Source of the DNA: an uncultured Methanobrevibacter sp.
GTDB taxonomy: Archaea > Methanobacteriota > Methanobacteria > Methanobacteriales > Methanobacteriaceae
NCBI RefSeq assembly: GCF_937881195.1
Contig: NZ_CALGFC010000053.1
Coordinates: forward strand, 1 to 64,000
DNA length: 64,000 nt
Reading direction: 5' to 3'
Shown in pieces: positions 16,929 to 25,931 of this stretch; position 1 is the first letter of the stretch, and each line of letters begins with the position of its first letter. Under the pieces are notes generated by a model. That model was not told the origin of the DNA. It saw only the letters and a list, made by a program, of their open reading frames with translations, and searched no databases. Made by a program: the position numbers and the translations under genes.

Positions 16929-18182
16929 TTATTCAGGACCCACAATTTTTCCTTTAATAGCTGATGCTGCAGCTACAGCTGCTGAAGATAAGTAAACTTC
17001 CCCTTCTGGACTACCTTGCCTTCCTTTGAAATTTCTGTTGGAAGTTGAAAGGCTTACTTCTCCAGGACCTATAAGTCCTACATGTCCACCAAGACAAGGA
17101 CCACAGCAAGGATTACAAACTAATGCTCCAGAATTAACAAAAATGTTGATTAATCCTTCATCGAGTGCTTTAATATATACTTCTTTTGAAGCAGGAATAA
17201 CAAGCATTCTGACTCCATTAGCTATCTTATTTCCTTTTAATATTTTAGCTGCTTGTCTAAGATCACTTATCCTTCCATTAGTACATGAACCTAGGAAAAC
17301 TTGATCAATTTCAGTATCAACTTCACTCACTGGTTTTACATTATCTACATTATGGGGACAAGCTATTTGAGGCTCAAGGTCATTAACATCAATATCAACA
17401 ACTTCAAGTGAAGGAGCATCTAAATCAGTTTTAAAAACTTCAAATTGTTTATTAGACCTTGATTTAACATAATTTAAAGTTTTTTTGTCTGGTTCCACAA
17501 GTCCAGTTTTTCCACCCATTTCAATAGCCATATTACAAAGAACCATTCTATCAGAAACAGTCATTTCAGATACAGTAGATCCAGCAAACTCGCATGCTTT
17601 GTAAGTTGCCCCATCTGCTCCAACTTTTCCTATTATGTTTAATATTACATCTTTAGCATAAACATTTTCTTTTAAAGTTCCCTCAATGTTAAATCTAATA
17701 GTTTCTGGGACTTTAAACCATAATTTTCCAGTTGAAAAGACCATAGCCATATCAGTAGACCCAATTCCAGTTGAAAAAGCACCTAATGCTCCATGAGTAC
17801 AAGTATGAGAATCAGTTCCAACGATTACTTCTCCTGGAACAACATGACCAAGTTCTGGTAATATTTGATGACAAACGCCCTCGTTTACATCATAAAAATT
17901 TTTTATTCCTTGTTCTTTTACAAATTCTCTCATAATAATGTGATTGTTAGCTGCATCTAATGAATCTGCAGGTACTTGGTGATCAAAAGGGATTACAATT
18001 TTATTTGGATCCCATACTTTTTCAGTTCCTATTTTTTCAAATGATTCAACCGAAAGAGGTCCGGTTAAATCATGAGTCATAGCTACATCAATATTAGCCA
18101 TAACTATCTCGCCAGCCTCAGATGAAGATTTATTAGAAGCTCTAGCTAATATTTTTTCAGACATTGTCATTGACATTTTCAT
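16929..18182 (-). CDS. leuC: 3-isopropylmalate dehydratase large subunit
   Basis: This 417-residue aconitase-family subunit holds a [4Fe-4S] cluster and isomerises 2- to 3-isopropylmalate together with LeuD. Signatures are ANIDVAMTHDLTGPLSVESF, GTDSHTCTHGALGAFSTGIGSTDMA, the cluster cysteines in FLGSCTNGRI and CNPCCGPCLGG, and the NRNFKGRQGSPEGEVYLSS C-terminal region. The small N-terminal MKMSMTMSEKIL has several ATGs. The first is preceded by TTGGAGAATT and is kept. It is the first gene of the leuC-leuD-leuB operon. Confidence 0.9.
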   Translation of the reverse strand: MKMSMTMSEKILARASNKSSSEAGEIVMANIDVAMTHDLTGPLSVESFEKIGTEKVWDPNKIVIPFDHQVPADSLDAANNHIIMREFVKEQGIKNFYDVNEGVCHQILPELGHVVPGEVIVGTDSHTCTHGALGAFSTGIGSTDMAMVFSTGKLWFKVPETIRFNIEGTLKENVYAKDVILNIIGKVGADGATYKACEFAGSTVSEMTVSDRMVLCNMAIEMGGKTGLVEPDKKTLNYVKSRSNKQFEVFKTDLDAPSLEVVDIDVNDLEPQIACPHNVDNVKPVSEVDTEIDQVFLGSCTNGRISDLRQAAKILKGNKIANGVRMLVIPASKEVYIKALDEGLINIFVNSGALVCNPCCGPCLGGHVGLIGPGEVSLSTSNRNFKGRQGSPEGEVYLSSAAVAAASAIKGKIVGPE

Positions 18183-18628
18183 AATTCTCCAAATAATACA
18201 TTAAATAGTATAAATTATTTCTATTTTTATAATAAAATCTTTATAATAGCATCTTATTGTTAAGATATATCAAATATAAAAATTATTTTTAAATTTATCA
18301 AATATTAATATGTTTGATTAATAAATAAATATTTAATTAATAACTTAATATAGAATAATTATCATAGAATGTAATCATTTAATAATTTTAATATTATTTT
18401 ATTAAAAAATAATCATTATTAATAATATAATTAATAAATTATTACAAATAATTACTATAGAAATTTAAATTCTAAATCATTATAAATAATTTATTATAAT
18501 ATTTTCAACTATGATAATATTATATGATTTTGATTAATAATAATATAGATATATTATGTGTCATATATTATAAATATAATAATGCTTTATAATTTATGAA
18601 TTTTAACTTTTTATTTTATGGAGATTAT
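18183..18628. other. Intergenic region, nothing recognised
   Basis: This AT-rich spacer lies between the divergent leu operon and glycan locus I. It has many ATTAATAAT-type repeats but no organised array, and no ORF with a ribosome site other than that of the next gene. Confidence 0.5.
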
Positions 18629-19870
18629 ATGTCCTTTAAAGAAGCTATTTTTAAAAGATTTAATTATAAAAAAAGAAATAGTTTTATTAAAATTAATATT
18701 GAAAAAATTTCTAATAATACTGTTTATTCAAATATGGATATAAGTAATGAGTTGGATGAATTTTTTATAAAAAAAAGTTCATATATTGAATATATAAATA
18801 TTGGTAGAAAATTAAATCAAGTTCCTGAAGGAATACTCATAATACCTTTTTTATGTAATGTATTACCAATATCTTGGATGTTCGACTCGAAAATTATTAT
18901 TAATGAACTTGATAAAACTTTCTACTATTCTATTGAGATAATTAAGAATAAATATTCTCTTTTATATCCTAAATGTGATTTTAAAGGTGAATTGATAGTA
19001 AAAAATATCGTTGATTATGAAATTGATAATAATGAAAATTATCTATCTTTTTTTAGCTTAGGAGTTGATTCTACAAGCACAGTTATTTCTAATATTGATA
19101 AAAATCTTACATTAGTTAATATTAGGGGATCAGACATTCCTTTAGAAGAAGAAAATGGCTGGAAATATATTAGCAAAAAAATATCTGATTTTTCAAATGA
19201 ATTTGATTTAGATACGCTATTTATAAAGTCAGACTTTAGAAAACTTCTCAATACAGGAATTCTTTCAAAAAAATTCTCTGAAATTTTAGAAGATAATTGG
19301 TGGCATGGTTTACAACATGGTATGAGTATTATAAGTCATGCTATTCCTTATGCATATTTATATGATATTAATAATATATTAATTGCTAGTACATATTCTA
19401 AAAGTGAATCTAAACTATTAGGAATGGACGAAATCCCATGCGCCTCTTGTCCAAGTGTGGATAATGAGATTAAATTTGCAAAAAATGGAATTGTTTTTCA
19501 TGATGGTGTAGAAAATTCAAGACAAGATAAAATTGGAATTATTACAAATTATTGTGACAATAATAATAAAAAGGATTTTTTGCATGTTTGCTGGGAAAAA
19601 ACTGATGGAAAAAATTGCAATCTATGTGAAAAATGTTCTAGAACAATAATGGGAATATTATCTGAAAAAAAAGATCCAAATTTATATGGATTTAATGTAA
19701 ATGATAAAACATTTGAAAATATTAAAAAAAATATTAATCTATTTTCTAAAAACAAATTTACAAATGTTTTATGGATAAGTATTCAAGAGAAATTTCTAGA
19801 AGATATTGAATATTGGAATGATGATAAAAATATCAATTGGTTTTTATATATAGATTTAAGTTTTAAATAA
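18629..19870 (+). CDS. PP-loop ATPase-like protein of a polysaccharide-locus family, function unknown
   Basis: This 413-residue protein resembles uncharacterised PP-loop (HUP fold) proteins found beside bacterial glycan genes. A SLGVDST motif at about residues 143-149 matches the SGGxDS ATP loop but has Leu for the second Gly. Further family features are the WWHGLQHGMSIISHA segment, ASTYSK, a CASC pair at C271/C274, IVFHDGVENSRQDKI, and a NCNLCEKCSRT cluster with C330, C333 and C336 that probably binds zinc. These suggest adenylation chemistry on an unknown substrate. ATG 18629 is chosen because TATGGAGATTAT precedes it, although an in-frame ATG lies 11 codons upstream. It is the first gene of glycan locus I. 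Confidence 0.6.
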   Translation: MSFKEAIFKRFNYKKRNSFIKINIEKISNNTVYSNMDISNELDEFFIKKSSYIEYINIGRKLNQVPEGILIIPFLCNVLPISWMFDSKIIINELDKTFYYSIEIIKNKYSLLYPKCDFKGELIVKNIVDYEIDNNENYLSFFSLGVDSTSTVISNIDKNLTLVNIRGSDIPLEEENGWKYISKKISDFSNEFDLDTLFIKSDFRKLLNTGILSKKFSEILEDNWWHGLQHGMSIISHAIPYAYLYDINNILIASTYSKSESKLLGMDEIPCASCPSVDNEIKFAKNGIVFHDGVENSRQDKIGIITNYCDNNNKKDFLHVCWEKTDGKNCNLCEKCSRTIMGILSEKKDPNLYGFNVNDKTFENIKKNINLFSKNKFTNVLWISIQEKFLEDIEYWNDDKNINWFLYIDLSFK

Positions 19871-19935
19871 TAAATTTAAAATTTTATATTTTTATGGATT
19901 CCTAATGGTATTTATTAATAAAAGGAGCTGATAAT

Positions 19936-21072
19936 ATTAAGTTTGGATTGCTTAAATATGATTATACTAGAAATTTAGGAGATCAAATTCAAAGTATTGC
20001 GGCTAATAAGTTTATACCTCATATAGATCATTTTATTGATAGAGCAGAATTAAGTAATTTTTGTTCTGATGAAAAAGTTAAAACAATACTAAATGCATGG
20101 TATTTTCACTATGAATCAACTTGGCCGCCATCAAATTCTATAGACCCATTAATAACTTCAATCCATATTAATTTAAACGATGAAAAAGTTATAAATTCTT
20201 TTACTTCAGATGAAAGTATTGAATATATGAAAAAGAATGGCCCAATCGGTGCTAGAGATATTTCTACATTAAATTTTTTAAATGAAAACAAAATTCCCTC
20301 TTATTTTTCAGGTTGCTTAACTCTTACACTTGATAAAAACCCTAAAGTTAAAAATCAAGATTATATTGTTACTTCAGATGTGCCAAAAGAAATTATAACA
20401 TTTTTAAAATCCAAAACAAATAAAAAAATTTATAATGTCACACAAATGGCACCTTTAAATATTGAAAAACCCCAAGAATCTAATATATCTCTATATAACT
20501 CAAAAGAAAAATTTATTTTGGCAAATAGTTTGCTAGATTTGTATCAAGGAGCCAGTTGTGTTATTACGAATAGACTTCATGTGGCATTACCCTGCTTAGC
20601 TTTTAATACACCTGTTTTATTAATAAATAATTATGAATACGATGTTGATAGATTTTCTGGGTTAAAAAATTTATTTTTAAATACCTCTTTAGAGGGATAT
20701 ATTTCAAATCATGATATATTTGATGTTAATGATCCTACTGAAAATAAAAAAGACTATTTAAAATTAAGAAAAGACTTAATAAATAAATGTAAAAGTTTTA
20801 CAGGGTATACTTCAAATGAAAGAACAAGTTTTGATGGTGATTATAATTATTATACTTATCTAATATCTAAAATATCTAATAACATTAATAAAAATATAAC
20901 TGGACATTTAAAACACACAATTATTGAAGATGATGTTAAATTAAAAAATAAAATAATTTATAAAAAAAGTAAAGTGATAAAAAAACAGAATGAAGAAATT
21001 AAAATGATAAAATCTTCTAAAAGTTGGAAAATTACTAAACCAATACGTTTTTTAAAGGATATTATTAAATAA
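19936..21072 (+). CDS. Polysaccharide pyruvyl transferase family protein, probable ATT start
   Basis: This protein of about 378 residues belongs to the CsaB-like pyruvyl transferase superfamily, which ketalises sugars with phosphoenolpyruvate. The N-terminus KFGLLKYDYTRNLGDQIQS aligns with MKYGVLYHRYTKNLGDDIQA of two paralogues at 42.1-44.5 kb. VITNRLHVALPCLAFNTPVLLI is the family's RLH motif. To keep the aligned start, translation must begin at ATT 19936, eight bases after AAGGAG. The first conventional codon is TTG 19948, which would remove KFG. The C-terminus ends with a Lys-rich coiled segment and SSKSWKITKPIRFLKDIIK, a tail shared with neighbouring GT2s. Confidence 0.78.
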   Translation: MKFGLLKYDYTRNLGDQIQSIAANKFIPHIDHFIDRAELSNFCSDEKVKTILNAWYFHYESTWPPSNSIDPLITSIHINLNDEKVINSFTSDESIEYMKKNGPIGARDISTLNFLNENKIPSYFSGCLTLTLDKNPKVKNQDYIVTSDVPKEIITFLKSKTNKKIYNVTQMAPLNIEKPQESNISLYNSKEKFILANSLLDLYQGASCVITNRLHVALPCLAFNTPVLLINNYEYDVDRFSGLKNLFLNTSLEGYISNHDIFDVNDPTENKKDYLKLRKDLINKCKSFTGYTSNERTSFDGDYNYYTYLISKISNNINKNITGHLKHTIIEDDVKLKNKIIYKKSKVIKKQNEEIKMIKSSKSWKITKPIRFLKDIIK

Positions 21073-21391
21073 TCATTTGAAGTTTTTTATAAAATATGAA
21101 AGATGATTTATTGTTTTAATATTGAAATTTTTCACATAATGATATTTATTTTTGCATCTTTTTTAATAAATATAAAATACAATTATTTGTAGTAAATTAT
21201 TCAAAAAAAAATATTAGTGATATTCTTTTACTTAATTATAATCAATAGATATAATAAGCTATATATTCATATTATATGATAATAGTTATATTTATAATTT
21301 AGTATTTAATAAAAAATAGATTCAAAACTCATAAGCTATTTTTTATAAATTTTATCCTATTATTATTAATTTTTTAGGTCTGTGGTTTATT
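21073..21391. other. Intergenic region, nothing recognised
   Basis: About 320 AT-rich bases lie between two co-oriented glycan genes. No ORF, repeat array or RNA-like segment is visible. Confidence 0.5.
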
Positions 21392-22663
21392 GTGAGTGTT
21401 AAGGTTTCTGTTATTGTCCCTGTTTATAATGTTGAAAAATATCTTGAAGAATGTTTGGATAGCATTGTTAATCAAAGCTTAAAAGATATTGAAATTATTT
21501 GTGTTAATGATGGCTCAACGGATAATTCATTAAATATTTTAGAAAAATATTCAAAAAAAGATAATAGGATAAAAATAATAACAAAAGAAAATGGAGGATT
21601 AGGGCCAGCAAGAAAAAATGGATTAGATTGCTCATCTGGTGAATACATTTTTTTTGTTGATTCTGACGATTGGTTGTCATTGGATGCACTTGAAAATTTA
21701 TATAATAACGCTAAAAATAATAATTCTGACATTGTTATCTTTAAATTTGCATTTGTTTATCAAAATAAATTAGAATATCCAAATATCCTTGAAAATTACT
21801 TAGATAATGATATCAATATCAACGATTTAAATTTAAATGATATCAAGCCATTTGTTATGAATAGTTACTTTGCTACTTGGTTGAAATTATTTAAACATGA
21901 GTTTATTAATAAATATGATGATTTTTATTTTAAAAAAATTTCATATGAAGATGTCCCATTTCATATTCAGACATTATTAAGGGCCGAAAAAATTTCATAT
22001 TGCCCTGAAACTTTATATTTTTATAGAAAAGGATCTCCTGATTCAATATTAAGTAGTTCTGTGAATTCAATGAAGATTTTCGACATTTTCGACATTATCA
22101 ATGATACTGAAGAATTTTTAGAAAAAAATGGTTTCATGGAATCATATAAATTTGAATTTAAACTTTTTAAGCTACAACAAATAAACTATTATCTTATGCG
22201 TTGTGGAAAAGAATTTCAAGAGGATTTTTTACATAGGTCTAAACTATCTATTTCACACTTAAATTTGAATTCTAAGGAAATTGATAAACTTCCTGAATAT
22301 TATAGGGGGGTTTACAAAAATATAATACAATTTTCTTCTTATATTGAAGTTAAATTAGAGAATAAAATTCTAAAAATTAAAATAGAAAAAGAAAAAGAAT
22401 TAAATAAGCAAATTGGACGCCATTGGAATGAATTACATAATTTTAAAAAAGAGTATAATGCTTTAAAAAAGAGGTGTAATCTGGAAATAGAAAAACAAAA
22501 GGTTAGTTATGAGTCTCATATTAACATTCTAAACAAATCTATTGATACAAAAAATAAGAAAATAAAGTCTAAAAATAAATTAATATTAGATATGAGGAGC
22601 TCAATAAGTTGGAAAATAACAAAACCTTTAAGATATATTAGAAATTTATTAAATGAAATATAA
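21392..22663 (+). CDS. GT2 glycosyltransferase with coiled-coil C-terminal tail
   Basis: In this 423-residue protein, residues 1-220 form a GT-A domain: VSVIVPVYNVEKYLEECLDSIVNQ, the nucleotide-binding VNDGSTDNS and the DxD-like FFVDSDDWLS. Donor sugar cannot be read from sequence. The C-terminal third is charged and probably coiled-coil (about 325-400), ending in SSISWKITKPLRYIRNLLNEI. That tail recurs in the pyruvyl transferase immediately upstream. The protein is probably cytoplasmic and peripheral to the membrane. The start is GTG. Confidence 0.85.
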   Translation: MSVKVSVIVPVYNVEKYLEECLDSIVNQSLKDIEIICVNDGSTDNSLNILEKYSKKDNRIKIITKENGGLGPARKNGLDCSSGEYIFFVDSDDWLSLDALENLYNNAKNNNSDIVIFKFAFVYQNKLEYPNILENYLDNDININDLNLNDIKPFVMNSYFATWLKLFKHEFINKYDDFYFKKISYEDVPFHIQTLLRAEKISYCPETLYFYRKGSPDSILSSSVNSMKIFDIFDIINDTEEFLEKNGFMESYKFEFKLFKLQQINYYLMRCGKEFQEDFLHRSKLSISHLNLNSKEIDKLPEYYRGVYKNIIQFSSYIEVKLENKILKIKIEKEKELNKQIGRHWNELHNFKKEYNALKKRCNLEIEKQKVSYESHINILNKSIDTKNKKIKSKNKLILDMRSSISWKITKPLRYIRNLLNEI

Positions 22664-22821
22664 TCTTTAACTTTATATTTTTATAATTTTTATATTAAAT
22701 ATATAAATAAATAATTAAAGCATGATACTCTATTAATTTATATTATAGAATCAATAGTTTTAAATATCCTCTTATACAATGTTAAATTGTTTATTTTAAT
22801 AATTTCTTTGCAGTGATTTAT

Positions 22822-24186
22822 ATGAACGAAATATTTTTAATTTGCAATCGACTATATCTTGAATTAGGGGGTTTACCCAAGGTTGTTCTTAATAAAGCTA
22901 ATAAATTTACTGAAATGGGTTATAAAGTAACTATTCTCACAATTGATTTAAATATGGATTATAAATATATTTCTAAAGAACTTAAAAAAAGAAATCAACT
23001 TTTGCCAGATATAAACTTTATTAATTTATATAATTTTTATGAAGATAAAAGTGTTAATTTTGGAAAAAGATTTTTATGTATATTTGAAAACTTTTTTAAT
23101 AATATAAAATTACGAGAAATAGGTCTTCCTTTAAGAAAACATAAAAACGTTTTTGTTAAAAGATATTATGCATCTAATGGGTTCTGTTATTATATTGAAT
23201 TATTTATTAAAAATAAACTAAGTTTTAGATTTTTGATTGACAGAGAAAAAAAGGAAATTTTCAAATTTGAAGATGAGGATGCTATTAACAAACATTTTTT
23301 TTTAGAGCTTGCTAATAGTTGTAAAGAAAAGCCGATTTTTATTTGTGAAGGGGCTGGCCCCACACCAAGAATATCTAATATTGATAAAAAAATTGCATAT
23401 TTGATTTCTCAACTTCATTCTAATCCTTATATTGGAAAGAATCATGAATTTGGAGAAAAAATGAGGAAAATTGGAATATTAAATAAAATAGAAAATAATA
23501 ATTTATTTGTTGTTCTAACGGAAACTCAAAGAAAAGATATTATTAAAGAATTTGGAAATATTAATAATATTATAATAATCCCAAATTCCATACCTGAGTC
23601 TAATTTAATCGGAGCTGAAAAAGATAATAATAAAATTTCATTATTTACTAGAATTTCTCCAGAAAAAAATGTATTGGAAGCTATAGATATATTTTATAAA
23701 GTTTTAAAGGAAAAACCCAATGCTATATTTGAAATATATGGTAGGGCTTCTAAAGAACTTCCTTCTGAAGTTAAAGAACTTAAAAAACTAAAAAAACATA
23801 TAAAAAAATTAAACATGGAAAAAAATGTTTTTATAAAAGGTTATGTCAAAGATGTTAATAAGGCTATGGAAGAGTCTTTATTAACTATATTAACTTCAAA
23901 AAGAGAAGGATTTGGAATGGTGATAATTGAATCTATGTATAATGCAACCCCTGTTGTTTCTTATGATATTAATTATGGCCCTAGAGATATTATAGATCAC
24001 GGGGTTGATGGTTATTTAGTTGAAAAAAATAATCAGGATGAAATGGCTAAATATATAATAGAACTATTAAATAACCCTGAAAAAGCTAAAAATATGGGTA
24101 AAAATGCAAGAGAGAAAGTTTCAAAAAAATATACAAGTGAAATTATATTTCCTCAATGGAAGGAATTATTTGAAAGTTTATTGTGA
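22822..24186 (+). CDS. GT4 glycosyltransferase, possibly TagE/TarM-like
   Basis: In this 454-residue GT-B enzyme the C-terminal half is GT4: SLFTRISPEKNVLEAIDIF, then IFEIYGRAS, KGYVKDVNKAMEESLLTILTSKREGFGMVIIESM (E-x7-E type) and VSYDINYGPRDIIDHGVDGYLV. The N-terminal half has an extra strand-rich segment (SFRFLIDREKKEIFKFEDEDAI) before QLHSNPYIG. This recalls TagE/TarM enzymes that add glucose or GlcNAc to teichoic acid polyols. That similarity is suggestive only. ATG 22822 is chosen because GTGAT lies five bases upstream. An in-frame GTG three codons earlier is part of that site. Confidence 0.8.
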   Translation: MNEIFLICNRLYLELGGLPKVVLNKANKFTEMGYKVTILTIDLNMDYKYISKELKKRNQLLPDINFINLYNFYEDKSVNFGKRFLCIFENFFNNIKLREIGLPLRKHKNVFVKRYYASNGFCYYIELFIKNKLSFRFLIDREKKEIFKFEDEDAINKHFFLELANSCKEKPIFICEGAGPTPRISNIDKKIAYLISQLHSNPYIGKNHEFGEKMRKIGILNKIENNNLFVVLTETQRKDIIKEFGNINNIIIIPNSIPESNLIGAEKDNNKISLFTRISPEKNVLEAIDIFYKVLKEKPNAIFEIYGRASKELPSEVKELKKLKKHIKKLNMEKNVFIKGYVKDVNKAMEESLLTILTSKREGFGMVIIESMYNATPVVSYDINYGPRDIIDHGVDGYLVEKNNQDEMAKYIIELLNNPEKAKNMGKNAREKVSKKYTSEIIFPQWKELFESLL

Positions 24187-24217
24187 ATATTTTTAATATT
24201 TATTAATTTATTTGTAG

Positions 24218-24721
24218 ATGAATATTATGTTTAATTATGAATTTCCCAAAAATAGAATTTTTTATTTAAATCAATTAAGAGCATTAAAAATTATCGTTAT
24301 TGGGGTAGTTTTCCTATCATCAATTATTTTAAGCAATCTATTTGCAAATTCTATTAATTTCTCTGTTTCTGATGTTTTTTATTCATTATGCATATTTTAT
24401 GTTCCAGTTTTTTTAATTTTATTTGGAATTTTCTTGCTTAATAAAAAATATACTTTCTTAGACTTTATAAAAAAAAGGTTTCTAGAAGTTTTTCTAACTT
24501 TTTTATTCTGTTATTTCACATATGTCTTAATTTCTCTATCTTTATTAACTAATGGAGGATATTTTTCATCGATAGAATCGATTTTTAGAATTTTATCAGA
24601 CTCTTACTCTGCAATTAAATGGATAACATTTATTCCACTTTTTTTTCTATCTTTAAGTTGTTTATTACCAGCTAATTTAAATAGAATAAGTTTCATGAAG
24701 AAATTTTTAGGGGTTCATTAA
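24218..24721 (+). pseudogene. Acyltransferase-3-like membrane protein, truncated
   Basis: This 167-residue protein has an acyltransferase-3-like opening, FYLNQLRALKIIVIGVVFL, followed by four predicted transmembrane helices at about 22-42, 52-72, 89-110 and 130-148. Members are normally 330-380 residues, and the catalytic His expected in the first helix region is absent. The frame stops after KKFLGVH, only about 30 bases before the next gene, so the second half has been lost rather than shifted. I call it a remnant. A small functional membrane protein is the alternative. Confidence 0.5.
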
Positions 24722-24754
24722 CATATTGTATTTACATATTAAAACGGTGATTTA

Positions 24755-25864
24755 ATGTATAAAATAAGTATTATCGTACCTGTTTATAATGTAGAACAGT
24801 TTTTAGATGTTGCATTAAATTCTATTAAAAAACAAACAATAGGATTTGAAAATTTACAAGTTATTTTTGTAAACGATTGTTCTGATGATTTTTCTGGAGT
24901 TATAATAGATGATTTTGCTAAAAAGTATGATAATATTATTTCAATTCATCTAGAAACAAACAGTGGTTATGCGGGAACACCTAGAAATGTAGGAATTAAT
25001 TATGCAACTAGTGATTATATCATGTTTTTAGACCCAGATGATTATTATGTTAATAATGCCTGTGAGGTTTTATATGATGAAATAATTGAAACTGGCTCAG
25101 ATATTGTTTTTGGAACATATAAACTTACAAAAGACTCTAATCATAAAATCCAAAAAAATACTTTTAAAAATATTGTTAGAGTCGAGAAAATAGATGAAGA
25201 GTTGAATCTTCTTAAATTATACCCTTCAATATGGACAAAAATTTATAATCGGAAATTTATAGTTGATAACAATATTAGATTTCTTGATGGGGTACCTGCA
25301 CAAGATTTAGTTTTTGTTGTTAATTCATTTTTAAAAGCTAATGGAATAGTATATCTTCCTAATAATATAATAACTTGTTATAATTTTACTAGACAAAAAA
25401 ATAATTGTTCAGTTTCTCATAATATTTCTAAAAAATATTTATTAGGATTAATAGATGCAAATACTGAACTTTACAATATCATTAAAAATGAAGATAATTT
25501 TGTAGAATTATTTTTAATACTTAGAGGGCATATTTCTCACATATTTAATCAATTAATGAAATCAAATTTAGATAAAAAGGATAAAATAGATATTCTAAAT
25601 TATTTTGGTCCTTTGTGCTCTAATTTAAATGATATTGAGAATTATAGTTTGAATTCTATTTATTGGGAACCTGTTTTTACCAAAGTATCAGATAAAAAAT
25701 TTGAAGAAGCCTTAGATATTTTGGATTTATTGATTCCAATACTTTATAAGGTTAATAAGCTAAATAATTCAATAAAATCTAAAAATAAACAGATAAAAAG
25801 GCTCAAATCCACGAAGTATTGGATTAAATATAAATTAAAAAAATTTTTACACAAATTGTTTTGA
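24755..25864 (+). CDS. GT2 glycosyltransferase
   Basis: This 369-residue protein has a GT-A domain: ISIIVPVYNVEQFLDVALNSIKKQ, VNDCSDDFS, GYAGTPRNVGINYA and the metal site MFLDPDDYYVNN. The middle region is helical. The last 30 residues are basic, ending KSTKYWIKYKLKKFLHKLF, a diverged version of the tail on neighbouring enzymes. The donor is unknown. A CGGTGAT site precedes the ATG. It sits directly after the acyltransferase remnant. Confidence 0.85.
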   Translation: MYKISIIVPVYNVEQFLDVALNSIKKQTIGFENLQVIFVNDCSDDFSGVIIDDFAKKYDNIISIHLETNSGYAGTPRNVGINYATSDYIMFLDPDDYYVNNACEVLYDEIIETGSDIVFGTYKLTKDSNHKIQKNTFKNIVRVEKIDEELNLLKLYPSIWTKIYNRKFIVDNNIRFLDGVPAQDLVFVVNSFLKANGIVYLPNNIITCYNFTRQKNNCSVSHNISKKYLLGLIDANTELYNIIKNEDNFVELFLILRGHISHIFNQLMKSNLDKKDKIDILNYFGPLCSNLNDIENYSLNSIYWEPVFTKVSDKKFEEALDILDLLIPILYKVNKLNNSIKSKNKQIKRLKSTKYWIKYKLKKFLHKLF

Positions 25865-25931
25865 TTTTTAAACTTGTTTGTTGTTATTTTATTTAAATTA
25901 AATAAACACTTTTTTGGCTTGGTTGATTTTT

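Noticed and set aside
16434..18182. Homoaconitase (coenzyme B pathway) assignment for the dehydratase pair
   Set aside because: The small-subunit loop reads YLVVT rather than YLRT, and the genes sit with a leuB-like gene.
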